A DNA stretch of 43,245 nt from Bacteroidaceae bacterium (GTDB taxonomy: Bacteria > Bacteroidota > Bacteroidia > Bacteroidales > Bacteroidaceae), in assembly GCA_024401225.1 (NCBI GenBank), contig JAKSLM010000021.1, positions 1 to 43,245 of the forward strand, given 5' to 3'. The first letter of the stretch is position 1. Every line of letters starts with the position of its first letter. A program made the position numbers and the translations under genes. This document shows positions 17,253 through 23,943 of the stretch, one piece after another. Below the pieces are notes generated by a model. That model was not told where the DNA came from. It searched no databases and worked only from the letters and a program-made list of their open reading frames with translations.

Positions 17253-18002
17253 TTATCGCTTCACGCTTTCAGTGGCGACATGGAACTGGAAGTAGGTGTC
17301 AGGGAAAGGCTCGTTATTGAGTGTGAAATGCCACCATTCCGTGTCGAGAGGCTTGAAGCCGTGACGCATCATAGCCTCGCGCAGTATCATACGGTTATGG
17401 TACTGCTCCTCGTTGATTGGCTGGTAGGCACCAATCTCCTGACCCGGTTGCTTGTCAGGGTGCGAAGCCACGCCGAAGTAGTCGAAGGTGCATCCCATGT
17501 CAACCTCCTTCTCCAGCTTCATGTCGAAGAGAGTGAGGTCGACCGTCGAACCACGAGTATGACCACTGCGCTCGTCCACATATCCACCAGGGATGATCTC
17601 CGGTTTCTCCAGTTCAGGATAGAAGTACTCCTTCATGCGAGTGTCCGAGAGGTCTTTTGCCCATTTCATGAAGTAATCCACGGCACATTGAGGACGGTAA
17701 GCATCAAATATCTTCAGGCGGTAGCCCTGCTTCCTCACGTCATCACTCACGGCACGCAACGAGTCAGCCGCCTCACGAGTCAGCAAAGCTACAGGTTCAT
17801 CATATCCCGGGATGCGATCGCCGATGAAGTTGTATGTACTGAAGTAACGGATCTCCAGTATTGCATCAGGCACCACATCGGTGACCAGTGCAAACTGCGA
17901 GCTGTCATACTCAGGTTCAATGCCATGTTCTTCCTTCCTACATGCTGTCATAGCTACCACTGCCAGCAGTAGCACAACCCAATTAACGTAAGTTTTCTGC
18001 AT
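17253..18002 (-). CDS. VanX-like D-Ala-D-Ala dipeptidase family lipoprotein (M15D)
   Basis: A 249-residue zinc metallopeptidase of the M15D family, which cleaves D-alanyl-D-alanine. The zinc and catalytic motifs are present: SGHTRGSTVDLTL (the SxHxxGxAxD signature, with Thr where Ala is usual before V-D) and the C-terminal EWWHF, which supplies the catalytic Glu and a zinc His. FDAYRPQ provides the conserved Arg. The N-terminus is a lipoprotein signal with a Cys at residue 21 (AMTAC), so it is probably anchored in the periplasm. There it would act on peptidoglycan-derived dipeptide rather than give vancomycin resistance; no van regulatory genes are nearby. It is on the - strand, convergent with cbiK. 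Confidence 0.92.
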   Translation of the reverse strand: MQKTYVNWVVLLLAVVAMTACRKEEHGIEPEYDSSQFALVTDVVPDAILEIRYFSTYNFIGDRIPGYDEPVALLTREAADSLRAVSDDVRKQGYRLKIFDAYRPQCAVDYFMKWAKDLSDTRMKEYFYPELEKPEIIPGGYVDERSGHTRGSTVDLTLFDMKLEKEVDMGCTFDYFGVASHPDKQPGQEIGAYQPINEEQYHNRMILREAMMRHGFKPLDTEWWHFTLNNEPFPDTYFQFHVATESVKR

Positions 18003-18042
18003 ATTGTATTATAAGTTTAAATTATTATTTCGCATCAGCAAT

Positions 18043-18096
18043 GGACAGGTGCATGACTCAAATGTATTTTTTATTGAGTGTATCATTGTCCTGTCC
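18043..18096 (-). promoter_or_regulatory. Long hairpin in the leader of the VanX-like gene
   Basis: GGACAGG (18043-18049) pairs with CCTGTCC (18090-18096), and CTCAA (18057-18061) with TTGAG (18074-18078), closing an AT-rich loop. It lies between the predicted - strand promoter and the start codon, so it would be present in the mRNA leader. It has no poly-U tail on the - strand. Confidence 0.5.
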
Positions 18097-18123
18097 CGTA
18101 TGGGCCATTCTTAAAGGTTGGTA

Positions 18124-18154
18124 CAAAGGTAATACATCTATATGAGAAAAACAA
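18124..18154 (-). promoter_or_regulatory. Predicted promoter of the VanX-like gene
   Basis: Read on the - strand, TTG (18152-18154) is followed after 20 bases by TACCTTTG (18131-18124), matching the Bacteroidetes -33 and -7 boxes. The start would fall about 115 bases before the gene and include the hairpin at 18043-18096. Confidence 0.5.
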
Positions 18155-18229
18155 TTCTTACATGAAGAAAGTTGCATATAGTCTCTTAATTCATCAGAAT
18201 CCCCCAATTTTTTCTTCATACTTATTACT

Positions 18230-18308
18230 GTCGAGCAGAATGGGAGCTCGGCTTGCGACGACGGTAGTGCAGCGGTGCTTTAGCAACCCAAAAGGAGTGC
18301 CGAAAGCC
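18230..18308 (-). repeat. Dispersed intergenic repeat, copy 2 (79 bp, inverted)
   Basis: This is the inverted counterpart of 10089-10166. The end hairpin is kept, although one pair becomes a G-T wobble. It lies in the 509-base gap between the VanX-like gene and the TPR-HTH regulator gene. Apart from this repeat and the two promoters, I see no gene in that gap. Confidence 0.8.
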
Positions 18309-18381
18309 TCTCTTTCTCCCCGCATGGCGCTCCCCTCGTTCCGGCAGTTTATGTGGAAAGAATAAAAAAATAGAGGAAGTG

Positions 18382-18413
18382 TTTGGTGGTATGGTGGGAA
18401 TGTCGTATTTTTG
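18382..18413 (+). promoter_or_regulatory. Promoter of the TPR-HTH regulator gene
   Basis: TTTG (18382-18385), a 20-base spacer, then TATTTTTG (18406-18413) exactly fit the TTTG-N20-TAnnTTTG pattern. Transcription would start near 18420, leaving a leader of about 90 bases. The leader holds a 20-codon open frame (18436-18498) of doubtful meaning. Confidence 0.75.
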
Positions 18414-18511
18414 CATCCAAATACAAGAAACAAAAATGGACCAGACAAAGGTGGTTACAGAATTATCAACTGGCCAAAGCTTGAATAGATCACATTAAAT
18501 TACCCAACTTA

Positions 18512-20311
18512 GTGAAACTCCACCATTACATATCATCCATCATCATTCATGCATCAGTTATGCTGCTGGTGCTTCTGCTTGCGTCGTCGTGCGGGCGTAA
18601 GGAGGCTGACGAACTGTTCGTGCGTGTAGAGGCAGTGATGGACGAGCATCCTGACTCCGCACTCGCCATGCTCGATAGCGTGGCATACATGACCGATGGC
18701 TACTCACGTTCGCAGCGCATGCGCTACCATCTGCTTCATGCCAAGGCGCAGAACAAGGCATACGTCGACTTCACCTCCGACAGCATCATGAAGGAGGTCG
18801 TGGCGTACTACGATGCCCACGGCACAGCCAACGAACAGGTGGAGGCGCACTACCTGCTGGGATGCGTGTACCGCGATCTCAAGGAGTCGCCTATGGCACT
18901 CCAATGCTATCTCGATGCCACCGAGAAGGCTGACACCCTGAGCGCTGATTGCGACTACGGCATGCTGATGAGGGTATGGGGGCAGATAGCAAATGAGTTT
19001 GACCGACAGGCCATGCCATATAAAGAACTGGAGGCTTTGGAAGAATTTAGAAAATATGCGAAGTTATGCGATGATACCCTGAACTATATTGTAGGCATAG
19101 AGAGAAAGATGCGTGCTTTTGTTCTAATTGAAGATACTTTGAATGCCTTGAAATGCATAAATACTGCTTATAAATTGTATATGGAAATCGGTAACAAAAG
19201 ATATGCAGCATTTTCAACAGCTCCAATGAGTAAACTGTATTTATCAAGGGGCGAAATCGATAAGGCAAATAGGCTTCTCAGTATTTATGAATGTGAATCT
19301 GGCAGGTTTGATAGCGAGAACAACATCGCAAAAGGTTTTGAGAACTACTATGGTACAAAAGCTTTATACTATGAAAAAATAAATATGGTTGATTCTGCAG
19401 CTTTTTATTATCGGAAACTAAGGTCTTCCGGGTATGAATATGAGGCCTGCTTAGGTTTGTTTGGTTTATTTTCAAAAACATGTCAAATAGACTCAATAAT
19501 CGCATATGCACAATTATATCGTGATGCACTAGGCTTAACATTCACCTCCCTCCACACCCAAGCCATGTTCAATGCAGAGGGAATGTTCAACTATTCCCGC
19601 AACCAGCGCATAGCAGCGGAGAAGGAAAAGGAAGCATACCGCAACCGCACCATGCTGATTCTGTTTATTCTTTTCTTCATGCTTTGTGGCCTCTTTTTAT
19701 TCCGATGGCACCATCGATACAGAAAGCAGAAGAAGGAAGAGCTTGCCAAGCTCATGAATGACATGTGTGCCGCAGAGCAGCAATATGAGAAGTTGGAGTC
19801 AGAACAGCAATATATACTTACCAATCTTACCCATTTGCTTGACATCAAGAATAAGGAAATGGAGGAACTGAAGGCACACCGTCAAACCCTTGCGAACGAA
19901 TACTCCGAGATCCCGTTAGCAGAAAAGGTGGAATTACTGCAGGATAGTGATGCCGTAGCCCTCATGCACAAATACACCAAGCCGCATAACAATAAATTCC
20001 TTCAACCAAAGGACTCCGATTGGCACCAACTGACGAAAGCTACCAAGCAATGCCTGCCTATGCTTTTCGACTTGCTGATGAAGGATAGCAAGCTCTCCGA
20101 ATTGGAGATGCGTACAGCCCTTCTTACATATTTAGGCTTTACTCCAGCAGACATGAAATTGCTCCTGAATATCAGTCCGCAGCATTTGACGAACACAAAA
20201 CGCATTGTCAACAACAAACTGTTTTGTGTCCCAGATGCAAAATCGCTGTACGAAAATATGAAGGAAAGGCTTGAACGGGTCAGCAATAATACACACGACG
20301 TAAATCGTTGA
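18512..20311 (+). CDS. TPR-containing lipoprotein with a C-terminal helix-turn-helix-like domain
   Basis: A 599-residue protein. GTG start at 18512 gives MKLHHY followed by a hydrophobic run and the lipobox LASSC (Cys at residue 27); the only nearby ATG would remove the positive n-region. Residues about 30-360 show helical tetratricopeptide-like repeats. A transmembrane helix (about 385-403) is followed by a coiled coil (about 410-475). The C-terminal 110 residues contain ELEMRTALLTYLGFTPADMKLLL and a following helix, resembling a LuxR-type DNA-binding domain. This layout is common in Bacteroidetes membrane-tethered regulators. Codon use changes sharply: about residues 173-345 (19030-19545) are AT-rich while both flanks are GC-rich, suggesting recombination. 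The target genes are unknown; the nearby C10 fragment and lipoprotein are candidates. Confidence 0.75.
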   Translation: MKLHHYISSIIIHASVMLLVLLLASSCGRKEADELFVRVEAVMDEHPDSALAMLDSVAYMTDGYSRSQRMRYHLLHAKAQNKAYVDFTSDSIMKEVVAYYDAHGTANEQVEAHYLLGCVYRDLKESPMALQCYLDATEKADTLSADCDYGMLMRVWGQIANEFDRQAMPYKELEALEEFRKYAKLCDDTLNYIVGIERKMRAFVLIEDTLNALKCINTAYKLYMEIGNKRYAAFSTAPMSKLYLSRGEIDKANRLLSIYECESGRFDSENNIAKGFENYYGTKALYYEKINMVDSAAFYYRKLRSSGYEYEACLGLFGLFSKTCQIDSIIAYAQLYRDALGLTFTSLHTQAMFNAEGMFNYSRNQRIAAEKEKEAYRNRTMLILFILFFMLCGLFLFRWHHRYRKQKKEELAKLMNDMCAAEQQYEKLESEQQYILTNLTHLLDIKNKEMEELKAHRQTLANEYSEIPLAEKVELLQDSDAVALMHKYTKPHNNKFLQPKDSDWHQLTKATKQCLPMLFDLLMKDSKLSELEMRTALLTYLGFTPADMKLLLNISPQHLTNTKRIVNNKLFCVPDAKSLYENMKERLERVSNNTHDVNR

Positions 20312-20380
20312 AATCACGTACGTTGTCGTTCGAAATGTTTATTTTTTGTTTAAAGTTTGTTTAAAAATAAAGAGCGTGTT

Positions 20381-20413
20381 TTTGCTTGTTTTTTGTAAAA
20401 GTTTTTAACTTTG
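20381..20413 (+). promoter_or_regulatory. Promoter before the C10 fragment and small lipoprotein
   Basis: TTTG (20381-20384), a 21-base spacer and TAACTTTG (20406-20413) followed by GC. It fits the Bacteroidetes consensus and has the same -7 box as the nadK and riboswitch units. Confidence 0.75.
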
Positions 20414-20650
20414 CGCCACATTTCAACTAAAAAAAACGCAAGGCCACTTGTAGAAGACAAGATTGAATACACTTACTCCACACCGCCTATCAGAGAGATT
20501 GGTATGAATTGGGGATGGGGATCTGATCATTATAATCCCAATGAATGGTTTGCTTTGACCGGAAATTGGATAACACGTGTAAACAATATATATCGCAATT
20601 GGAATATTAGCCGACGCATGATTCACAATTTTCAAGTTATAAACAATTAA
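20399..20650 (+). pseudogene. C-terminal fragment of a C10 (streptopain-like) peptidase
   Basis: The open frame reads GMNWGWGSDHYNPNEWFAL followed by an NIYRNWNISRRMIHNF-type tail. NWGW(G/S) is the strand that follows the catalytic His in C10 peptidases; the intact enzyme at 40379 has HINWGWSGG at the same point. Neither a catalytic Cys nor a His is present. The frame is open back only to 20399, after TAA at 20396-20398, and its upstream part overlaps the promoter. The first ATG is 20504, giving at most 48 residues. It is most simply a remnant left after deletion of a C10 gene, now transcribed as the leader of the lipoprotein gene. Alternatively it is a short functional peptide; family assignment rests on one motif. 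Confidence 0.5.
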
Positions 20651-20660
20651 TTAAATATTT

Positions 20661-21224
20661 ATGAAAAAACCATTATTTTCTATCATCGCTATGGCAATGC
20701 TATGCATTATGTCATGCAGCAAGGATGAGGTGGAGTCGGAAATCGTTGCCACCTACCGTTTTAATATTGAGAATAACGTTGTGGATACGAGGGCACTCGT
20801 CAATCCTGACCAGACAGTTGAATGGGAGGAAGGTGACGAGATACAGTTAGTCATAAGGTTGTTCGACAACGAGTCGGACAAACGAATAACGCTGGAAGGT
20901 GGCAATGTCAAGGCATGGGAACAGGAGAAGAGATGCAAGTTGGTTTACTCGGGCTCTGAATGGAAGATATTCGAAAAAATGATGGAGATTGACTATACGG
21001 CTCCTATAGAGGTGCTACATGAGCAGATTTTGAGCGAATACAAGGAAGTTGATGCCATCGAGTTGCGTTCAAACCCTCTAAATGGCTATGTGGATTTCTG
21101 GTATGTCTATTATTATTCTGATAGAGTAGAACCAGAGGCTATGGGGCCAGGTGGATTCATGAAAATAGATTTCAAGGAAGGACTACAGACCATTTCAATA
21201 CCAGTTCCTGAAAATCTAAAATAG
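20661..21224 (+). CDS. Small lipoprotein of unknown function
   Basis: A 187-residue protein with a lipoprotein signal: MKKPLFSIIAMAMLCIMSC, with lipidation predicted at Cys19. The mature part begins with an acidic stretch. It then has VDTRALVNPDQTVEWEEGDE, a TR...W.EGDE pattern reminiscent of the N-terminus of Bacteroidetes fimbrillin-like lipoproteins, and continues with beta-type alternation. It is too short for a complete fimbrillin. It lies 10 bases after the C10 fragment and shares its promoter. In Bacteroides fragilis, C10 peptidases are found with small inhibitor proteins, so an inhibitor left behind after loss of the protease is possible, but no sequence motif proves it. Confidence 0.6.
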   Translation: MKKPLFSIIAMAMLCIMSCSKDEVESEIVATYRFNIENNVVDTRALVNPDQTVEWEEGDEIQLVIRLFDNESDKRITLEGGNVKAWEQEKRCKLVYSGSEWKIFEKMMEIDYTAPIEVLHEQILSEYKEVDAIELRSNPLNGYVDFWYVYYYSDRVEPEAMGPGGFMKIDFKEGLQTISIPVPENLK

Positions 21225-21530
21225 CCCGAATAAAATGTATCTTTGTCATATCTATTGCCAACATAGGCATTAGTGTGACGCTTAAGTAAGTCATCTTTCT
21301 CTCCCAACTAAATTTTGCCAAAGATTTTAACATGGAGATTGATGCGATGAACGTCCATGCTGTGTATTTCAATCACTTGAAATATAAATTGGCGTGGATG
21401 TTCTTTGCTTTTCCTTGCCAGGCGCTTCCGACCGCATTTTTTTGTAAGGAGGTTGGTTTAAGATTTTTTCTTCATTATAATCTATAACTATTTTGAGATA
21501 GAAGGTGTGCTAACTTGACAGCCTACAACA
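21225..21530. other. AT-rich intergenic stretch without a confident gene
   Basis: A 51-codon open frame (21332-21487, + strand) and short - strand frames are present, but none has a recognisable domain or a good promoter. Near the end, 21490-21520 carries the short motif shared with 17188-17219. It may be decayed mobile DNA. Confidence 0.5.
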
Positions 21531-21600
21531 GTTCCCGTTAGTTCCCGCCAGTTCCCGCAAAAGTTCTTTTTAGTTCTTTTTAGTTCCCGTTAGTTCCCGG
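21531..21600 (+). repeat. Tandem array with a 10-bp period (GTTCCCG / GTTCTTTT units)
   Basis: Units GTTCCCGTTA, GTTCCCGCCA and GTTCCCGCAA start at 21531, 21541 and 21551. After a 2-base shift there are two GTTCTTTTTA units (21563, 21573), and then GTTCCCG again at 21583 and 21593. Seven units lie on the same face of the helix, about 25 bases before the -33 box at 21625. This suits a protein-binding array such as an operator or iteron set. Confidence 0.75.
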
Positions 21601-21624
21601 CATGCTCCTCGACATGATTTTTTC

Positions 21625-21655
21625 TTGTCGGAGAGCATTATTATTCTTATCTTTG
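21625..21655 (+). promoter_or_regulatory. Promoter of the winged-helix-like gene
   Basis: TTG (21625-21627), a 20-base spacer, then TATCTTTG (21648-21655) followed by CGC. The start would be near 21662, leaving a leader of about 100 bases that holds the hairpin TCGGGG-GACG-CCCCGA and a short upstream open frame. Confidence 0.7.
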
Positions 21656-21668
21656 CGCACCTTTCGCG

Positions 21669-21794
21669 ATGGGAACAAAAATTAACAACCACCGGGATGA
21701 CGCATCGGGGGACGCCCCGACCGTACGCCTGGAAAAAGCAAAACAAAAAAACAATAAGAGACATGAAACAGAATATCACGTGTTCGGAACTTGA
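21669..21794 (+). CDS. Possible upstream ORF overlapping the winged-helix-like gene
   Basis: An ATG just inside the predicted transcript opens a 41-codon frame beginning MGTKINNHRDD and ending VFGT. Its last 32 bases overlap the start of the next gene in another frame. The peptide is basic, without a recognised domain. Its position and overlap suggest a leader peptide coupling or limiting translation of the next gene. It could equally be a chance frame. Confidence 0.35.
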   Translation: MGTKINNHRDDASGDAPTVRLEKAKQKNNKRHETEYHVFGT

Positions 21795-22086
21795 GAACCA
21801 CCTTTACCATCTACGTGCCATAGTGCGGGCAGATGCTGATGTCGCTGAGGATACTGACCGACCTTTGGGAGTGACAAGGGATGTGGCACGAGGCATACTT
21901 GAACGCCTTGAAAAAGAGGGAGTTATAACTATTTGTCGTAGCAATTGCGGCTTGACACACTATTTGACACAGTGTTCGATACTGACAATCAACGCCTTAC
22001 ATGATGGCTTGACACAGCAATTGACACAAGACATAGAAGGTATACAGAAGAAGGTTAATTTAAAGAAAAAATATAATAAAAAATAA
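21763..22086 (+). CDS. Small winged-helix-like protein of unknown function
   Basis: A 107-residue protein, starting at the ATG at 21763, the first in frame after the predicted transcription start. Residues about 35-75 resemble a winged helix: RPLGVTRDVARGILERLEKEGVITI, then a turn and a short strand. Two similar segments, LTHYLTQ and LTQQLTQ, follow, and the end is Lys-rich. The frame continues after its TAA for 70 codons (22087-22296) with a replication-protein-like segment. The gene may therefore be the surviving N-terminal half of a longer one. Repeat arrays flank it on both sides (10-bp period upstream, 22-bp palindromes downstream), as around replication initiators or autoregulated genes of mobile elements. 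Confidence 0.55.
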   Translation: MKQNITCSELENHLYHLRAIVRADADVAEDTDRPLGVTRDVARGILERLEKEGVITICRSNCGLTHYLTQCSILTINALHDGLTQQLTQDIEGIQKKVNLKKKYNKK

Positions 22087-22296
22087 AGTTCTGAAAAAGT
22101 TCTCTCTATTCCTTCCTCAGGTAAACAGGTCATAGCACCCGCGAAGCGCTTCACGCCGCCCACAGCCGAGGATGTGCAGCAGTATCTCGACAGCAACGGC
22201 ATTGTGGCGCGATGCTGGGCATTGATTATTGTCCATGCTATAAAAAAGCAAACTCCTTGCAAGGAGTTGACTGTTTCCTTGCAAGGAGTTGCTTGA
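22087..22296 (+). pseudogene. In-frame degenerate tail, replication-protein-like segment
   Basis: Directly after the stop at 22084-22086 the same frame stays open and encodes KRFTPPTAEDVQQYLDSNGI. This resembles the 'RFxPPTxEEVxxY' start of a C-terminal segment found in Bacteroidetes mobile-element and phage replication proteins, recalled from memory. After SNGI the similarity is lost and the frame runs into the 22-bp repeats, ending with TGA at 22294. There is no independent start codon, so it reads as a broken 3' part of the upstream gene. Confidence 0.4.
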
Positions 22297-22335
22297 TTCC
22301 TTGCAAGGAGTTGCTTGATTCCTTGCAAGGGAATT
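22252..22335. repeat. Four palindromes CCTTGCAAGG at exact 22-bp spacing
   Basis: The perfect 10-bp palindrome starts at 22255, 22277, 22299 and 22321. The two middle units are identical over 22 bases, the first differs at four positions, and the last keeps only the palindrome. With flanking bases the first unit is a 16-bp palindrome (ACTCCTTGCAAGGAGT). Two helical turns separate the units, so dimeric proteins would bind on one face. Too short and spacerless for CRISPR. Confidence 0.9.
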
Positions 22336-22396
22336 TTTAGGTAAGAAGTAAGGCTGCTCCCCCTCTATGTGGAGCGCCATGCGGGGTGAGGGGGGG

Positions 22397-23686
22397 CTAT
22401 TTTAACTTGGTGATCCAGGTGGTGATGAGGTCGAGCACTTCGGGCGAGATGGTCTCTTCGATCTGTCGGTACTCGGTGAGTTGGCCTGTGGTGCAGTGCT
22501 GGAAGAGATGGTTGAGGTTGGAGAGGGCTCTGACTTCGTGCTTGGCATTGGTGATGCCTTTGTCGATGGCGTCGAGGTTGGCCTGATGGTCTACCTGAGT
22601 GTCGAGTGTGCCGTTGAGGGCGAGGACTGGGCACTTGATGCTGGAGAGCGATGGGCGTACGTCGACGGTGATTAAGTGACGGATGTAGGGGGTGGATAGC
22701 TGTTTGGCTGCCTGGGAGATGATCATACGTTCCTGAGGGTCAAGGACTGTGTTGCCTACGAACTGTTCGATGGACTGGCCTGCTGCCAGCTGGTCGAAGA
22801 TGGTGCTGAGGATGTTGGTGAACTGTTCTGTCTGGGCGTCGGTCAATCCGTTGGCTTTCAGAGACTGTGCGTTCTGCATGATGAGGGTTTCCTTGCCGGA
22901 GATGGCCATGCCTGCCAGCGAGACGATGAAGTCGGTCTTACCTTCGCTTGCGAGCATGAGGGCTATGGTGCCGCCCTCGCTATGGCCTACGACGCCTACG
23001 GTCTTGAAGCGACTGCGAAGGTAGTCGATGCCTGCTGCTGCGTCGTGCTTGAAGTCGGCTGTGGTGAGGTCGGAGAATATGACTGACGGATCGTTGTAGC
23101 CGCGGTCGTCGTAGCGCAATGATGCTATGCCTTGTCGGGCCAGGGCATCGGCTATGACGGCAAAGGGTTTGTGCTCAAAGAGCTCCTCGTCGCGGTTTTG
23201 CTGACCTGATCCGGTGACTAGGAGGACGACGGGCGTGGCTTTGCTGTAGGATGGGGGTAGGGTAAGTGTGCCGTTCATGGTGGTGGCGCCGCTGGTGAAG
23301 GTCACTTCCTCGGTGGTGTAAGGGTAGGGCGGAACGGGTGTCTGAGGACGGTTGAGCTTTGGTACGCCTGGCTTGAGTGTGAGGGGGAAGGACATGCCGC
23401 CCTGGGTGAAGGTACCGGTGATGGATCGCATGACCATGATGCCTTCGAAGGTGGCTGCGATGACCGGTATGCTGACTTTGATTTTGCCTTCAGGGGTGTA
23501 GCTTTTCTCGGCTTTGATGCCTGTGGCTCCCTGGGATGGGGAGTCCATGGTGCAGCCTTCGGGATCGAAGTGGAACACGAGTGGGAGCTTGGTGCCCTGA
23601 ATGTCGAGTTCGCCCGACCAGGCACCTTCCTGGGCATGAATGCTGATGGTGATCAGCAGGGCGAGGAGGAGGAATGGGAAACGCAT
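22397..23686 (-). CDS. Exported alpha/beta hydrolase
   Basis: A 429-residue secreted or periplasmic protein. Signal peptide 1-18 is cleaved after IHA. Residues about 20-110 form a beta-rich N-terminal domain; the alpha/beta hydrolase domain follows. The nucleophile elbow is GHSEGG with Ser236. The acid is probably the Asp in ALNGTLD and the His that in NLNHLFQ, in normal order. LVTGSGQQNRDE supplies an oxyanion-type loop. The family includes esterases and peptidases acting on acylated sugars or short peptides; the substrate is not known. It is on the - strand, downstream of the FNT-family gene and separated from it by repeat DNA. Confidence 0.87.
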   Translation of the reverse strand: MRFPFLLLALLITISIHAQEGAWSGELDIQGTKLPLVFHFDPEGCTMDSPSQGATGIKAEKSYTPEGKIKVSIPVIAATFEGIMVMRSITGTFTQGGMSFPLTLKPGVPKLNRPQTPVPPYPYTTEEVTFTSGATTMNGTLTLPPSYSKATPVVLLVTGSGQQNRDEELFEHKPFAVIADALARQGIASLRYDDRGYNDPSVIFSDLTTADFKHDAAAGIDYLRSRFKTVGVVGHSEGGTIALMLASEGKTDFIVSLAGMAISGKETLIMQNAQSLKANGLTDAQTEQFTNILSTIFDQLAAGQSIEQFVGNTVLDPQERMIISQAAKQLSTPYIRHLITVDVRPSLSSIKCPVLALNGTLDTQVDHQANLDAIDKGITNAKHEVRALSNLNHLFQHCTTGQLTEYRQIEETISPEVLDLITTWITKLK

Positions 23687-23943
23687 TTTAGAGTTAAGAA
23701 TTATGAATTAAGAATTAAGTTATCGCGAAGCGCTTGGAGCGTAGCGGAAAGAATTTTAATTTATACGCCTTCGGCGGACGAAGAAAAAACAAATAAAAAT
23801 ATGAAAAAACATTGAAAATATGTTCTTCTTGTTCTATGACTATTACGAAAGAATTGTTTTTATTATTTTCCTGTGTTTTTATTTGTTTTTCTTTCGTCCG
23901 CTTTGGCAAAGCCAATCTAGCGTAAAAACTATTGATTTATGAT
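23687..23943. repeat. AT-rich gap with a 26-bp inverted repeat
   Basis: Arms at 23774-23799 and 23876-23901, each starting or ending with GCGGACGAA, match at all but two positions. They enclose 76 bases containing AACAT/ATGTT and further A/T tracts. Near 23698-23718, AATTATGAATTAAGAATTA-type sequence recurs at 24543-24572. No open frame of interest is present. Confidence 0.7.

Noticed and set aside
17253-18002. Vancomycin resistance gene.
   Set aside because: It is a lone exported lipoprotein without vanH/vanA or regulatory genes; a peptidoglycan dipeptide role is more likely.
18436-18498. A 20-codon leader peptide before the TPR-HTH gene.
   Set aside because: No amino-acid bias, no attenuator hairpin and no similarity recognised; likely chance.
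21332-21487. A 51-residue + strand ORF.
   Set aside because: No promoter, domain or codon bias; surrounding DNA looks decayed.
22252-22335. CRISPR array.
   Set aside because: Units are 22 bp with a 10-bp palindrome and no variable spacers of 30-40 bp; no cas genes are near.
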